Assembly (NCBI GenBank): GCA_963971425.1
Contig: OZ020522.1
Location: 5,492,168-5,556,167 of the forward strand
Direction of reading: 5' to 3'
DNA length: 64,000 nucleotides
DNA from: Bryoerythrophyllum caledonicum
Lineage: Eukaryota; Streptophyta; Bryopsida; Pottiales; Pottiaceae
Under the pieces are notes generated by a model that was given only the letters and a program-made list of their open reading frames with translations, had not been told where the DNA came from and made no database searches. Below are positions 44,568 through 64,000 of this stretch, in pieces. How positions within the stretch are numbered: position 1 is the stretch's first letter; every line of letters begins with the position of its first letter. The position numbers and the translations under genes were made by a program.

Positions 44568-45283
44568 GTGCGGGTGTGTGCGCGCACACCCTTGGTTGCT
44601 TTACGACAGCGTTCAGTTGCAGCTTGAGTTGCAACTCTCCTCCGCCACTCACACTCTACTCGCGGCCGCTCCATCCCTCTCTACATAGCCCCTCCTCTCC
44701 ACACAGTTCAGCCCCTCCCGCGGTCGCTCAAACCTTCTCCCCACGTTGACAACCTCACCGCCACTCAAACCCTCTCCTGGCGTTGACAGCCTCACCGCCA
44801 CTCAAACCCTCTCCTGGCGTTGAGAGCCTCACCGCCTTTCAAACCCTCTCCTGGCGTTGACAGCCTCTCCCTGCCACCGCCGCTCAAACCCTCTCTCTAC
44901 ACCCTCTCCCCACGTTAACAGCCTCTCCCCGCCGCCGCTCAAACCCTCTCTCCTTGTCACCGTTCAAACACTCACCCTACACCCTCTCCCCGTGTTGACA
45001 GCCTCCCCCCCGCCGTCGCTCAAACCCTCTCCCTACACCCTCTCCCCGTGTTGACAGCCTTCCCCCGCCGTCGCTCACACCCTCTCTCCTTGCTGCCGCT
45101 CAAACCCTCTCCCAACCGCCACTCAAACCCTCTCTCTTCACTTACAGCCTCTCTCCTCCGCCGTTCATAGCCTCTACCCTCCGCCGCTACTCCATCCTAC
45201 GGGAACCCTAATCCGCTGTTGCTTACACCCCCTCCCTCACACTACCCTCTCACCTCCACACGGGTGTGCGCGTGCACACCCTA
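44568..45283. repeat. Second CT-rich core bounded by GTGTGCGCGCACAC palindromes
   Basis: The left boundary GGGTGTGTGCGCGCACACCC is at about 44571 and the right boundary GGGTGTGCGCGTGCACACCC at about 45261. The interior is a degenerate tandem array of CTCAAACCCTCTCC and GTTGACAGCCTC phrases. Boundaries, length and pyrimidine bias match the core at 6.58-7.29 kb. Confidence 0.65.
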
Positions 45284-46020
45284 CCTCGCGACCAGCCAGC
45301 CTTGAAATCAAGGACTGGCTGAGAGAAGATCTGGCCGTCAATCTCCTGCACCTATTCTGAGCCATTGATCTGGAGTCCTTAACTCAATGTCGTTGCCCCA
45401 AACCCGCGGAACCCTAAACCCGTGGCAATCCCCAACCTAACACCACCAAACCAAAACCCAGGGCCTCTTTCCTCTCCCGTACCCCTCCTCTCTTTTCCTA
45501 CTCTCCTCCCGCTATACATTAAAGGAGTGGAATTTTAGTACTACTGAAAAATATCATGTATTGTGTAGGCACACAATGTAAATAATAAATGCCATAAGTT
45601 TTTACTATTGATTAATTACATCACCAAGTGCAGGTATAAATACCTTTATTTTTTTGTCTTCTTCTTATGTATCATGCCATGTGGAATTTCTTCATATCAA
45701 TTGGCAATTTTGTTTCGATGATTGTATCTTTTGTACATTACAATTCTTATAAGCTATTCACAAAATTTTGTACAATGATATTAAATAGAAATTTATCAAA
45801 GTTCAACAACATTCCACTAAAAATTTGTTGAAAAAACAATTTAACATCTTGTTAAATTAACATTTTTAATTGCATACAATATTGATCCAAGAACTCTAAT
45901 TTTTTTTCAAAATTGACAAAAAAATTTCAAATGTGGGATTTTTGGTGCGCCATGGCCGTCGTGGTTCCTAAGTGCACTTTTAAATGGCCAAGTGCATAAT
46001 TGCTTAATTGCGTGTTAATA

Positions 46021-46525
46021 TTGTTTTCATGCAAGTGAGACATTTTTACTCATTGTCAAACAATTCAAATTTTCCAAATAAAGATTAGAGATTCAAATAG
46101 TTCTTACTTTTATTTTCCTATTGTATGATGTGGTGTGATTCTTGTTATTGGCCGTTTAGATTTTCATTCTAGAACAAATTGAATTCACAAAAATGCCAAT
46201 GTGTATTGGCGGATGTTGAACCTTGAGTTAGCCATTGCACAAATCATTTGAATATATTAAACCCCTTTCTTACCTCTAAAATTGGTACACAAGGAAGTAA
46301 TATCATGCAAAACATAATAATATAAATCTTAGACCTTGTGCAAAAGGAAAAATTGACATCAAATGAAACCAAAATCTACTAATCATTCCAAGGCAAAGAC
46401 AAAACAAAAAAAATCTCCAATTCAAACACAATAATCTTTTGGACCATGTAGTCAAAGTTTTATGCAACTCTGTCAAAATGTAAATTTATTAGTCTAAATC
46501 AAGATCCTACGATCAAAATATTGTA
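46021..46525 (-). repeat. Dispersed repeat family R, copy 4 (inverted)
   Basis: On the minus strand it shows the full R order: GATCGTAGGATC, AACTTTGACTACATGG, TGTACCAATTTTAGAGGTA, GCCAATAACAAGAATCACACC and a terminal CAATATTAA that runs straight into the terminal motif of the 2.27 kb element at 46015. Confidence 0.7.
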
Positions 46526-47285
46526 TGTATTTTTTTTCTTTCTCCACTCATTATGGGACACAACACGCTACAATCTATACGTCATGAGCAAAAATGGGGA
46601 ATTATAAAAAAAATGAAAATAATTTTGTTAACACTTTGGTTGGTTGGTGGAAGAAGCTAGCAAGATTCTACAAGTGGACCTAATTTGTTTTTTTGTTTTT
46701 TTGTCTTTGTAATGGGCTACAACACGTCTATTTAAGTTCACACCACAAGACTTGGTGTACATACACTCAAGAAAATTGTAAGGAGAGCAATTATACCATC
46801 AATTTAAAAACTAAAGACGTATGCAAATCCTTTTAATAATTGCTTAAATCTAAATTATTATTCTTGTAAAAAGTATATTCTTGTAAAAAGTATATTTTGA
46901 AGTTCATAAATTAAAACAAAATCCACATATCTTAAATGGATGTCAATTCAACCTTTTTAACAAATAAAGTTAAAGCTCAATGCAATTAATACTTCACAAT
47001 TTTGATAAGAACACACACGTCAATAATTTGTAACTTTGAGGAATTGTTCTTTCTAGAATGTGACAAATTATCTTACTTTTGAATTTCATTGTTAGTAAAG
47101 GACTATATGTTTTCCTTAATTGGACATTTTTGGTATCTACCCATATTCAATTTTTTCCAACTAAGTTATTTTAAAAGATCAAAAGTGTATTATTCAAGTT
47201 GATGACTACTCTTTTGCACGTACATTGAATTATGAGATCATACAAAATTAGATTTGGAGAACACATATGTATTTTTTGAATTCTT
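46526..47285. other. AT-rich intergenic, nothing recognised
   Basis: Very AT-rich. A short tandem TTCTTGTAAAAAGTATAT duplication is near 46860-46897. No gene seen. Confidence 0.4.
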
Positions 47286-47942
47286 TAAAACCCTTTAGTG
47301 CCTGAGAGGCCCAAATGTGGTCTCTAGGGGATGAAAATGCACTACTGTAGGTGAAGGGCACCGTTGGCTATAATTAATTCAAAAAGGCATGCCGAATTAT
47401 TTGGGAAATTATTCGGTGAAAATGCCGAAATTGGAGAAAATTTTAAGATACAAAATCTTTGGACACCATGGACATCAATGGGGAGTTATGGCTTGGAAAG
47501 CCTTGATTCTTGGAAGTGTGTGCAAAAGTGCTTCTAGTAGGGAGCTTGTGGCCTTAGGTTCAATCCCCTTGGCCGTCAAAATAGGCTAATTATAGTAATA
47601 TGTGAACTCCTGCCGAAATTAGCTAAATTTTATTTTAGAAAGCCGAACCGACTTTTTTGACTTTAATTAATTATTCGGCATCCAAGTGCTGAAGGTGCCC
47701 TTGACATACGATATTGCAGTCTATAGAGGAAACTAGCACCAAAACATTCTTGACAACGGACGTAGCCCAAACAACAATTATTCTTATGAAACCATTGGCA
47801 CAAGAATAGATGCAAGCTTTAGCAAACTACAATGATTCTCATGGTGATATGTATATGATGTGTACATGATGTTATGTTTAACCTATCACCCTCATAGAAT
47901 CTCCTAGGTCTTGCCGGTCATGCTCGGCACTAAAGGGTTAAA
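47286..47942. mobile_element. MITE with CCCTTTAGTGCC inverted ends, carrying a nested MITE
   Basis: The left end AAAACCCTTTAGTGCC and the inverted right end GGCACTAAAGGGTTAAAC pair over about 17 bp. About 310 bp remain once the inner element (47355-47701) is set aside. The TTAACCCTTT end style is shared with the elements at 27.57, 28.9 and 60.6 kb. Confidence 0.7.
47355..47701. mobile_element. Harbinger-like MITE nested in the previous element
   Basis: Ends AGGGCACC and GGTGCCCT are flanked by TGA on both sides (47352-47354 and 47702-47704), a TNA target duplication typical of PIF/Harbinger. Inner parts GCCGAATTATT and AATTATTCGGC are also inverted. The interior near 47555 has a GGTTCAATCCC motif like a tRNA B box, which may be coincidence. 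Confidence 0.7.
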
Positions 47943-48106
47943 CAAACGTTTCACAATAGTTCAAACTAAAATCACTTGTTACGACTGCACTTTGATGTTG
48001 TTAGTTGTACAAACTATGACGATTGTAGGGCATTGGATAAATGCTGATTCATCCAATCTCTAGATGAATGCTTTAGAACGCGTCCCCAGGTTCCTAAAGC
48101 TGAGAC

Positions 48107-48234
48107 TTCCCGCCAAATTCTCGGATGTTTCAATTGGATGATCATATTCCCACGTTCCCATTCCAGGTCCCGCCAATTTGTTTTACCATGATCCCCACGT
48201 TCCCAATCCAGGCGCACCTTCACACTCCCGCCAT
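48107..48234. promoter_or_regulatory. Three E2F-like sites upstream of the RECQ gene
   Basis: TTCCCGCCAA (48107), GTCCCGCCAAT (48167) and CTCCCGCCATT (48225) lie at roughly 60-bp spacing, interleaved with repeated CCCACGTTCCCA phrases. The first fits the E2F consensus TTSSCGCC exactly; the others fit its core. E2F control is common for S-phase DNA repair and replication genes. The transcription start is not known, so the link to the helicase gene is inference. Confidence 0.5.
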
Positions 48235-48249
48235 TTCCTGCTATGCTTT

Positions 48250-50049
48250 TAAACAAGGCGAAGCTCCCACCGGGCGACCCCCCACCGCAACGTCTTCTTC
48301 ACCCGCTACTTCCCCGGGACCGCCTTCACTCACCCGCCGAATCGTCGGTCGTCTCTCTCACCGCGAATGATACACAGCTTCACGAGAAAGGCTGTTGGTT
48401 GCTGCTATCTACCACTGTCGTATATTTCGGTACCGAAAATCTAGAGAAACGTTAGATAGTGTTTGGGGAAAGGTTTGTGTGCACACACCCTCGGAGCCAT
48501 TCTCTTGCGCAAGCTCACTCCCGCGGTTCTTCAGACATCGTTTCTTTCCACCGCCTGCGAACTACCTTCCCGTTCTGCCGGCCATTTCATTCTCGTTCTT
48601 TTGATACCTCATTTCGCCTGGTTCTGCCTCCGGTCCGTGTTTTGCTGGGGGATCACGTGCTTGGCGATCCACTCAGTTGCCGGGCGTTTCTGGAGCTACT
48701 CTGGGGCTGCGAACGGCGAGTTGGAGGACTTCGTTGTCCGTTCCACCGATTTCGTTGCAATTTCAGGTTTCTATGAGCTGCGGCAATTAATAGCGGCGTT
48801 TTCGGTGCGGTTGTTGAGCGGCTTAGGTTTTGTGAGGTGTTAGTTGAGGTGAGGTTTTGTTGGCCGATCATGAGTGAGGATAGCTGGAGATGAAGTAGAG
48901 GTATTTGTGAATGGTGGAGCGCTGGCCTTAAGAGGCTCTTGTTGTTACTCGGTTGTGGAGGCGTATGGAAGGAGATTGAGTGAGGAGAGGCATCTGGAAC
49001 GGTTTGTGCAAATTTAGGAAAATAGTGATTTGCTGAGGTGTGGCGATATTGCACTGGGACGCCGCTTTGCTATCTCGGGTTGATCAGGCGAATTTGGAGT
49101 TTTTACGCTGCCTGGAGTTCGGAGTGGCGAATTTTTTGAGACGGCGGAGTTCGGAAGCGTAGGATTGGCTGGACGGAGAGTTTGTGTGAAGGCCAATGCG
49201 AAATATTCAGAGCGCTGACAATGCAAAGGTTCTTCACCTGCCTTGCGGCCTCCGAATGACCGGGCTAGGAAGGGGATTCTTGTTGAATAGGGCACTGAAT
49301 TGGTTGCTCTCTTGATGTGCGTTCGACGTCTGTTTGTGGTTTTTTTTTTTTTTTTTTTCCCGAATTACAGCATGCAATGCCGTATAGTTAGTTTGGAAGT
49401 GACAGCCTTACTGCCCGTTGAGAGTTGCTACGGCACTTCCGGATGTGCACAGTTGAACATGTTTAAGGTGCTCATTCCATTGATTGCAACTGTACTGTTC
49501 AAGTCAGAGCTTACAACAGTGTTTACGTTCATTTAATCTTCGTTCAAGGTGTGGATATGCATGTGAGAAATTTAGCTTTTTACTCCTTTGTTTGATTTTA
49601 CATTAAGAATCATTTAATGATGGCATCTTGCTTGAGTATCGACTTGTTTAGTATCAGTGCACGAAAGGTGGAAGCATGTAGATATAGCTGAGTTCTGAGT
49701 GTAGCGTATCGGCCGAACGTCTCTCCTTTTATTCCTGACTGAGGTAGCACCTGACTGCACTTTGTCAGTAGTTCAATGCTAGTCAATTAGTGGCTGAGTT
49801 TTCCACTTTCAGTAATCTGGTGCTAGGATTTTCGGTATATAGCATTCTAGTCCAGAGCATGTTTCCGCAATCTTTGTCTACATAGGATCCGTCTTGAGGA
49901 CGTGATTCCATTGTGAGGATACTAGTACAATGAAACAGCACGTATGGTACAGGTCTGTACCTCTTTGGTTGCGTGATTGTCTCTTCTGTGTTATTTTTCA
50001 GCATTGTCCTCGTGATTTTTAATTGGTTACTAATCCTATGTTTGTGCAG
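48250..50049 (+). other. Probable 5' leader region of the RECQ gene
   Basis: GC-richer than its surroundings, with open frames that match no protein I know. A single GTGTGCACACACCC near-palindrome is at 48477. A T-run of about 20 lies at 49340-49359. The first coding exon of the helicase may lie here: an ATG at 49931 followed by a splice-like AG|GTCTGT would join in phase to the exon at 50051, but this is speculative. Confidence 0.4.
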
Positions 50050-50050
50050 G

Positions 50051-59034
<8,984 letters not shown>

Positions 59035-60562
59035 TGATTTGATGCACACTTGCATCTATGAGGAGGTGGAGGCGAACATGACCCCTCTCCGTTATCAGGT
59101 GACCTGCACTCCCTCCATTATCCAGATGAGTTTGAGAATAGCCATCGCGTGGTGCTTTAGCATTCTTTTTCCACTAAACTTCAGGACAAATGCTTTCTGT
59201 TTACAGAGCACCTGGATAAGATGTAATTATAGTCTCAACAGCGAAACAGCAAATTTTCACTTCAGAGAAGCATAGGGAAACGATTTATGTACAGGAGTGT
59301 AGAACCTCAGCTCTTATGAATCCAAGGAGAGACATGTAGATTGATACATGCATGAAGAGACCTTATGTTTGCAACCTATCGTTGCAGCCGCGGCGACGTT
59401 TCACAATTTCTGGATCATTCGGTGCGTGATTTTCTTCTTTATTTCACTCATACTTGGACTCCGAAATTGGTTTGTTCATGTCCTACCGATAGTAACCATG
59501 CAGATGACAAGTGCTCATGAGAACTTCCCTTCAGTGTATGCCCTCTGAAATTTCCGAGTCCTTGAATTTTCAACTTTTTGTGTCCGGTATAAGAGGCTGT
59601 CTGTAGAAAGCTGTTCTCACATGTGTACCATGTACTGATGCTTCTAAAGTGCTTGTACTCAACAGCAACATGGGTTCTGGAGGTGGACATGTCTGACATA
59701 AGTTGACAGTTTCCCTCACATTGAAGAATGAAGAACGGGTCAATAAGGAAAAGAAGATAAGCTACTTCCTCTAGATCCAAGATTTTCTTTTAGAGCTTGT
59801 TCTGTTTGTTTTCACATAACCCCCATGGCATTCTCATGATGGCATTGGAGGAGATGTGGGGAGTGCCTTCTGATGTACATGTAAATGCACATGCCAATGT
59901 CGTAATAACAATGAATGTATCCCAGTGATGTAGACAGCTGAGCAAAGGTTGTGATGATGACCCAGCCAAGCTTTCATGAAACCAAGATCCCAGCTTGATA
60001 TTATGTTACCATGCTACAGTACATATGTAAGAGTTGCAAACTACAGGGAGGTTTGGGAGGGAGAACGCTTGGGGGTCCCACTGCTGCAACTGAAATTTGA
60101 AAAAGATGCTTCGTGTAAGTTGGCTGACGAAGATGGCCATGCGGGTACATTATTCTAAAACCCCCTTGCATTCGAACTCTGTGTTGAGTGATGAAAGAAG
60201 AATGCATCTTAACTACCATTCCATTATTCGATCCATTGTCTTTGCTAGCTTTCACCTGTGTCATTTATTTGAAAAGTATTTTCTGAAAAATTCTTAAAGA
60301 TGTTTTTAGATATTTCTTGTGCAGAACCAGATGTTTGGCCAGGCACTTTTTGTTGACTATTCAATGTGAGGAATTCGCGTGTCAACTAAAATATCTGGTG
60401 TCCAGGCCACACGAATTTCAACTAAATCATGACACCCACCACATCTTAGGCTTAGAAATGTGCACTTGTAATTTTTGTAGTCATGTGCACAAACATGGTG
60501 AACTGTACAATTGTGACATAACTTACTTGAGTGCACATGGAGCGACATGAGATGTGAGATTT
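59035..60562. other. Downstream region of the RECQ gene
   Basis: Probably 3' untranslated region (to about 59930) followed by intergenic DNA. A TGTACATGTAAATG stretch and AATAAC/AATGAATG tracts near 59880-59915 could serve polyadenylation. No gene recognised. Confidence 0.4.
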
Positions 60563-60840
60563 TTAACCCTTCTATGCCTAAGTGTACCATGAGAGCTTGG
60601 GAGAGTCTGAGAGTGTAATAGATTAGGCAGAATATCATTTACACTATGGGTACATTTTACGGAAATGTTTGTAGTTTGCTAATGCATGGATTGGAGATTG
60701 GAGATATCCATTGGAATGCTAATGAGGAGCTTGAAATGTGTTTAGAGGACGTGAGCTACATTGGCCAATTGTGGTAAGAGGTAGAAGACCAAAAGCATGA
60801 GAATCAACTCTACTAGGGCATGTAGGTGTTAAAGGGTTAC
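60563..60840 (+). mobile_element. MITE family T, copy 2
   Basis: About 278 bp with inverted ends TTTAACCCTT (60563) and AAGGGTTA (about 60831). The interior matches 28898-29160 block by block (ATGCCTAAG, GATTAGGCAGAATATCAT, TAGTTTGCTAATGC, GGATTGGAGA, CCAATTGTG, AAAAGCA). Confidence 0.7.
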
Positions 60841-61999
60841 TATGAGTGATTAACATCATTACATTTGAGATGGTTAATAGAATAACCTTCCATAGTGTAA
60901 AACATTGAACCTAGGACTAGTCAATGTTTTTCACCATTTTGAAACAAGGTATAAAGAACAAATTTCATTTCTTTATAAAAGTTAATGATCTTTGTATTTT
61001 TATTGTTTAATATTTTTGCTCTAAGAAGAAGCATTCACTCATTTGTTTGTATGGATTAGATTTCCAATTTACACAAAACAAAAACATGCAATTAAGCATT
61101 TTTGCACTAAGCGTTATGATGGATTTAATGAACAACAGATTAGGTCGAAACCTACACATTCAAATATTGTAATTTGAATGATGTCAAAACCTCAAATATT
61201 TCATGTGTACCTTTAATTATCAAAGGCTAGATGTTTTCATATTCCAATCCACTTTTATCATTATTTGTTAAAACAACCCCTTCCAAAATTCTTTGAATGT
61301 ACCATCACTTTACATTATTAGAATGTGCAATTTTACCTCATTTGGAAGTAGAAACTCAATGCTTCTACAAGTTTTCTAAATTCAACCCTAACCCCTAAAG
61401 AACCAAGTGTCTGTTTAGGGGACAAAAAAAAATCATTTTGACTAAAATTATCTTTCAATCCGTGCGGTCAAAATTCACAAAAAAACTACCACATTATCTC
61501 ATATAAGTTTAAAATAAGATCCTAGGGTTACATTACAAAAAAGTTCATCTTGACAATTTTTAAGCAATGGAGTAGATTCCCTTAAAAATGCCTGGTCCTG
61601 TTGGGGTCAAGGATTAAAAGAATAAATCAAGGTAAAATGGAATCATGGAAGGACATTTGGGGTCATTATCGTTTGACTTCAACTCTTCATCTATTCAGGG
61701 TGGTTGCAGATACCATCTGCTATGGAGATTCACTAATTGCAGAGAAACTCTGTAGCATAGAGAAGAATCTAAGATTGTATGGATATTTTACATGTTATGT
61801 CGCAGGTAAATTTACATGACTTTCCAAAAAACGTACTATCAACATGTGCACCACAGCGCCTCTCAAAATGATTGATATGTGTGAATATGTTGTGTAAAAT
61901 ATTATTCTGGTTTTTGGTATCTGAACTTCAAAATAATATGGGTTTTATATTTGGTATGCATGTGAACTTCTTTTGTAACTCTGGCCCTTGACAATGTCA
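60841..61999. other. Intergenic with fragments of repeat families
   Basis: A diverged copy of the transposon terminal motif (GCAATTAAGCATTTTTGCAC) is at about 61088. An element-like start CTAACCCCTAAAGAACCAAG is at about 61389; the same phrase with changes opens the right inverted end near 24746. No gene seen. Confidence 0.45.
61440..61540 (-). repeat. Dispersed repeat family R, copy 5 (inverted fragment)
   Basis: On the minus strand: CCCTAGGATC, then TTTTGACCGCACGGATTGAA about 60 bp on, then GATAATTTTAG. The ACCGCACGGATTGAAAGAT landmark is nearly identical to copy 3. Confidence 0.65.
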
Positions 62000-62343
62000 G
62001 GGCCAGTTTACATTACGGTGGAGAAGTCCACCGATCATGAATTCTAGGGGAATTCTGAAATTTGATTGGCCAAGAGTGACGCTCTTCTCCGATGGGGGTT
62101 TACACTACGGCCAAGAGTCCTCCGGTGGAGAACTTTGTGCATGGATGAAAAAATGACATGGCTGCCAATGTGGCGATACTTTTTGGAGGGGAGGTTCTCC
62201 GGAGGTCAAGTTTCTTGGGCGAGCTCAAAGCCTCGGAGAAGAAACTTGGCCTTGCACATCGTCCCTTGCCTCAAATAACCATGTCTAGGGCTGAAATTCT
62301 TGACCGACCAATGCACTTCTTCACCTTAGTGTAAACTGGCCCT
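62000..62343. mobile_element. Harbinger-like MITE, family H1
   Basis: Ends GGGCCAGTTTACATTACGG and CCTTAGTGTAAACTGGCCC are inverted over about 19 bp with two mismatches. TCA lies on both sides (61997-61999 and 62344-62346), a TNA target duplication. A GGCCAGTTT-type end with TNA is typical of PIF/Harbinger MITEs. The short open frame inside is not a gene. Confidence 0.78.
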
Positions 62344-62689
62344 CAGGCTTCTTTCACTCAGAAAGCATCGTTGCTTTTAAAGTATCATGGGTGTGAATAG
62401 AAATAAGATGTAAAATCTTAACCGTACAAGCTTGTTATCTAAAGTAGACTTGAATTCAGACTTGAAATTAAAATCTGTTTTTTTAAAAATACGTTAAAAC
62501 TCAGCTTTGGATGAAAGAGAAATGTGCCTTTGAATTTTTTAGCCATCCAAAGTGTCAGAGGAAACAAAATTGACATTCAACATATTCATGCCAATTTACA
62601 AGTATTCATCACATTATTATACAGATTAATGTGATACTCTTAATTTGGATAATTTTTATGCTCTATTAGAGTTTTCTAGAAACTAGTCA

Positions 62690-63188
62690 AGGGCGCTTTA
62701 CACTACGGACCATAGAGATCGATCATGGCCCTCTAAAATCTGTGATTGGCCAAGGAAGTCGTCCCGGTCCAAGTTCGCTTTATACTACCTTGAAAAAAGG
62801 AGATTGACCACGGAGTTTGAGGTTACCTAAGTATGCTATTTTTTGCCGAGTGGATAATGTGTCTTGGTCCAACGGGTTTTCCATTGGGTCGAGGCAAATA
62901 GGCCAACTCGACGGAAATCAAGGGGACTGTTGAGCTAAAAATCAATGATTGGCTGAAATTTATTTTATTTATTACTTTTAATTAATTTTTTCCCGGATTT
63001 AATATACATTAAAAAATTAGCCTATACTTGTCCCAGTCCAAATCCACTTTACACTATGAGAAGTGACCAAGACATTCAAAAAATGTTTTTTCATTTTTCA
63101 TGGCCATGGCTTTAGACCAAGAGCTGTGACCATGAAAATAAATGATTTCTCTTGGTCAATCGTTATGGTCCATAGTGTAAAGCGCCCC
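62690..63188. mobile_element. Harbinger-like MITE, family H2
   Basis: Ends GGGCGCTTTACACTACGGAC and GTCCATAGTGTAAAGCGCCC are inverted over about 24 bp with one mismatch. TCA lies at 62687-62689 and 63189-63191. The subterminal GATCATGG and GATTGGCCAAG match family H1, so H1 and H2 are related. The interior repeats the end-like phrase GCTTTATACTACC/CACTTTACACTATG, suggesting an internal rearrangement. Confidence 0.8.
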
Positions 63189-63191
63189 TCA

Positions 63192-64000
63192 GTGGGGCGA
63201 CCTTCCATTTGACCCTTGATTTGGAGTTTAATCGATTGCCCTGAATGTGGAGAGTTGTATTTCACGAATTAAAAGGTGGGGTAAGTAGACAATGTCTAGC
63301 TCGATTTAGGCTAGCATTCACCATGCTCCATGCACGTATTTCTAGGAGCTTAGGTGGAGCTATGTAGTACTATTCAAAGAATGCTAGCCTATGGACCAGG
63401 AAATACACAAGGTGAGATTTTTCACTTGACAAAGATTTCCGTTTTTAAATCTTACCCTACTTTTGTGATTAAAAAATGACACATGGTCCTCAAAAGGTAT
63501 CGCAACGGGTTTTTTTGGCTGATACAAGGTGGCGACCCTCTAAAAATCAAACTTTCATGAAAACTCTATTAGATAATTGTGTTTTCATTTTTATAGTTAT
63601 TAGATATAGACAAGTATGATAATTTTTTAAACCAAGTATGAAAGATCTTCATGGCCTCTAAACTAAGTCATAGTAGTTTTAATTATCTTTGAAAATAAAG
63701 AAAGCCTCAATATGCAAATAGTGGTGTTCCTATCTATTATGATATGTTGTACATAGTGTCCACCCTCGAAAGGGGGAAGTAGTTTCATACTACTAACCAG
63801 GCCTTTTTTTTTGGTTTCAGAGTTTTAGCCAGATTTGGCCAGAGTGGCGACACAAACTTTTTGACGACGGCAAGTTTGGCGACACAAAGTTTCTCTCAGA
63901 ACCATACAAAACCAAACTTTCTCTATAAATATCCATTTTGGAGAATTCATCTCTATAAACATAGATTTGTACATCCTTTTGTACACCATTTTGGAGTTCA
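63192..64000. other. Intergenic, nothing firmly recognised
   Basis: An inverted GCTAGCATT/AATGCTAGC pair is at about 63311 and 63399. A repeated GGCGACACAAA phrase is at about 63846 and 63879. No gene seen. Confidence 0.4.

Larger units (their letters stand above)
43750..46015. mobile_element. 2.27 kb element sharing ends and core with the large transposon
   Basis: The left end carries AATTAAGCAATTACGCACTTGGCC reading right from about 43750, in diverged form, and the right end the same motif reading left from 46015. The interior contains a 5S-like segment, a 9-bp minisatellite, and a CT-rich core bounded by GTGTGCGCGCACAC palindromes about 700 bp apart, the spacing seen at 6.58-7.29 kb. No transposase gene is present, so I read it as a non-autonomous relative of the element at 353-22547. 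No clear target duplication was found. Confidence 0.5.

Noticed and set aside
44141-44627. Open frames over the 9-bp minisatellite
   Set aside because: A 9-bp repeat stays open in several frames by arithmetic alone; the translations are simple tripeptide repeats.
47545-47575. tRNA gene or tRNA-derived SINE
   Set aside because: Only a B-box-like GGTTCAATCCC is seen; no cloverleaf can be drawn around it and it lies inside a MITE.
48470-48490. Another CT-rich core unit at the GTGTGCACACACCC near-palindrome
   Set aside because: No partner palindrome lies about 700 bp to either side.
48395-48843. A separate gene upstream of RECQ
   Set aside because: Overlapping open frames in a GC-rich leader, none with recognisable domains; leader or unresolved first exon is more likely.
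59300-60638. Small genes downstream of RECQ
   Set aside because: Short overlapping frames without features; better explained as 3' untranslated and intergenic DNA.

Overview
The window looks like nuclear DNA of a streptophyte, most likely a bryophyte or another seedless lineage. Host genes carry short GT-AG introns, plant-type families are present (a DEM/VID27 protein and a RECQ4A/BLM-type helicase), and telobox-like AAACCCTA motifs occur. A nuclear polyphosphate kinase 1 (PPK1) also argues against a seed plant. The exact species cannot be read from the sequence. There is one 200-base N gap (6702-6901).

The left third (about 0.35-22.5 kb) is a nested mobile-element complex. I infer an outer DNA transposon (353-22547) bounded by inward-facing copies of a motif starting AACACGCAATTAAGC and by a possible TTTA target duplication. 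It carries two divergent genes whose 3' ends face the termini: a transposase-like protein of the DUF7869 type (minus strand) and a large unrecognised accessory protein (plus strand). A 9.7 kb Ty3/Gypsy LTR element (12065-21750, target duplication GGAT) sits in the 3' end of the accessory gene. This LTR element is the most striking object in the window. Besides Gag, protease, reverse transcriptase, RNase H and integrase it carries a C5 cytosine DNA methyltransferase domain between protease and reverse transcriptase, and a PHD-finger-like domain after the integrase. Its terminal repeats are unusually arranged.

The middle (25-40 kb) holds three host genes, all on the minus strand: a short-chain dehydrogenase, PPK1 and a VID27/DEM-like protein. 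The right part (50-59 kb) holds a RECQ4A/Bloom-type helicase on the plus strand, with E2F-like sites far upstream. No obvious functional cluster links these genes.

The remainder is rich in small non-autonomous elements. These include Harbinger-like MITEs with TNA target duplications (47.4, 62.0 and 62.7 kb), a 1.8 kb element with about 180-bp inverted ends (23.1-24.9 kb), a foldback family (24.5, 30.2, 40.3 kb), a TTAACCC-ended family (28.9, 60.6 kb), and a 2.27 kb element (43.75-46.0 kb) that shares ends and a CT-rich core with the large transposon, so it may be its non-autonomous relative. A dispersed 0.5 kb repeat (family R here) recurs at about 0.1, 4.4, 7.6, 46.0 and 61.4 kb.
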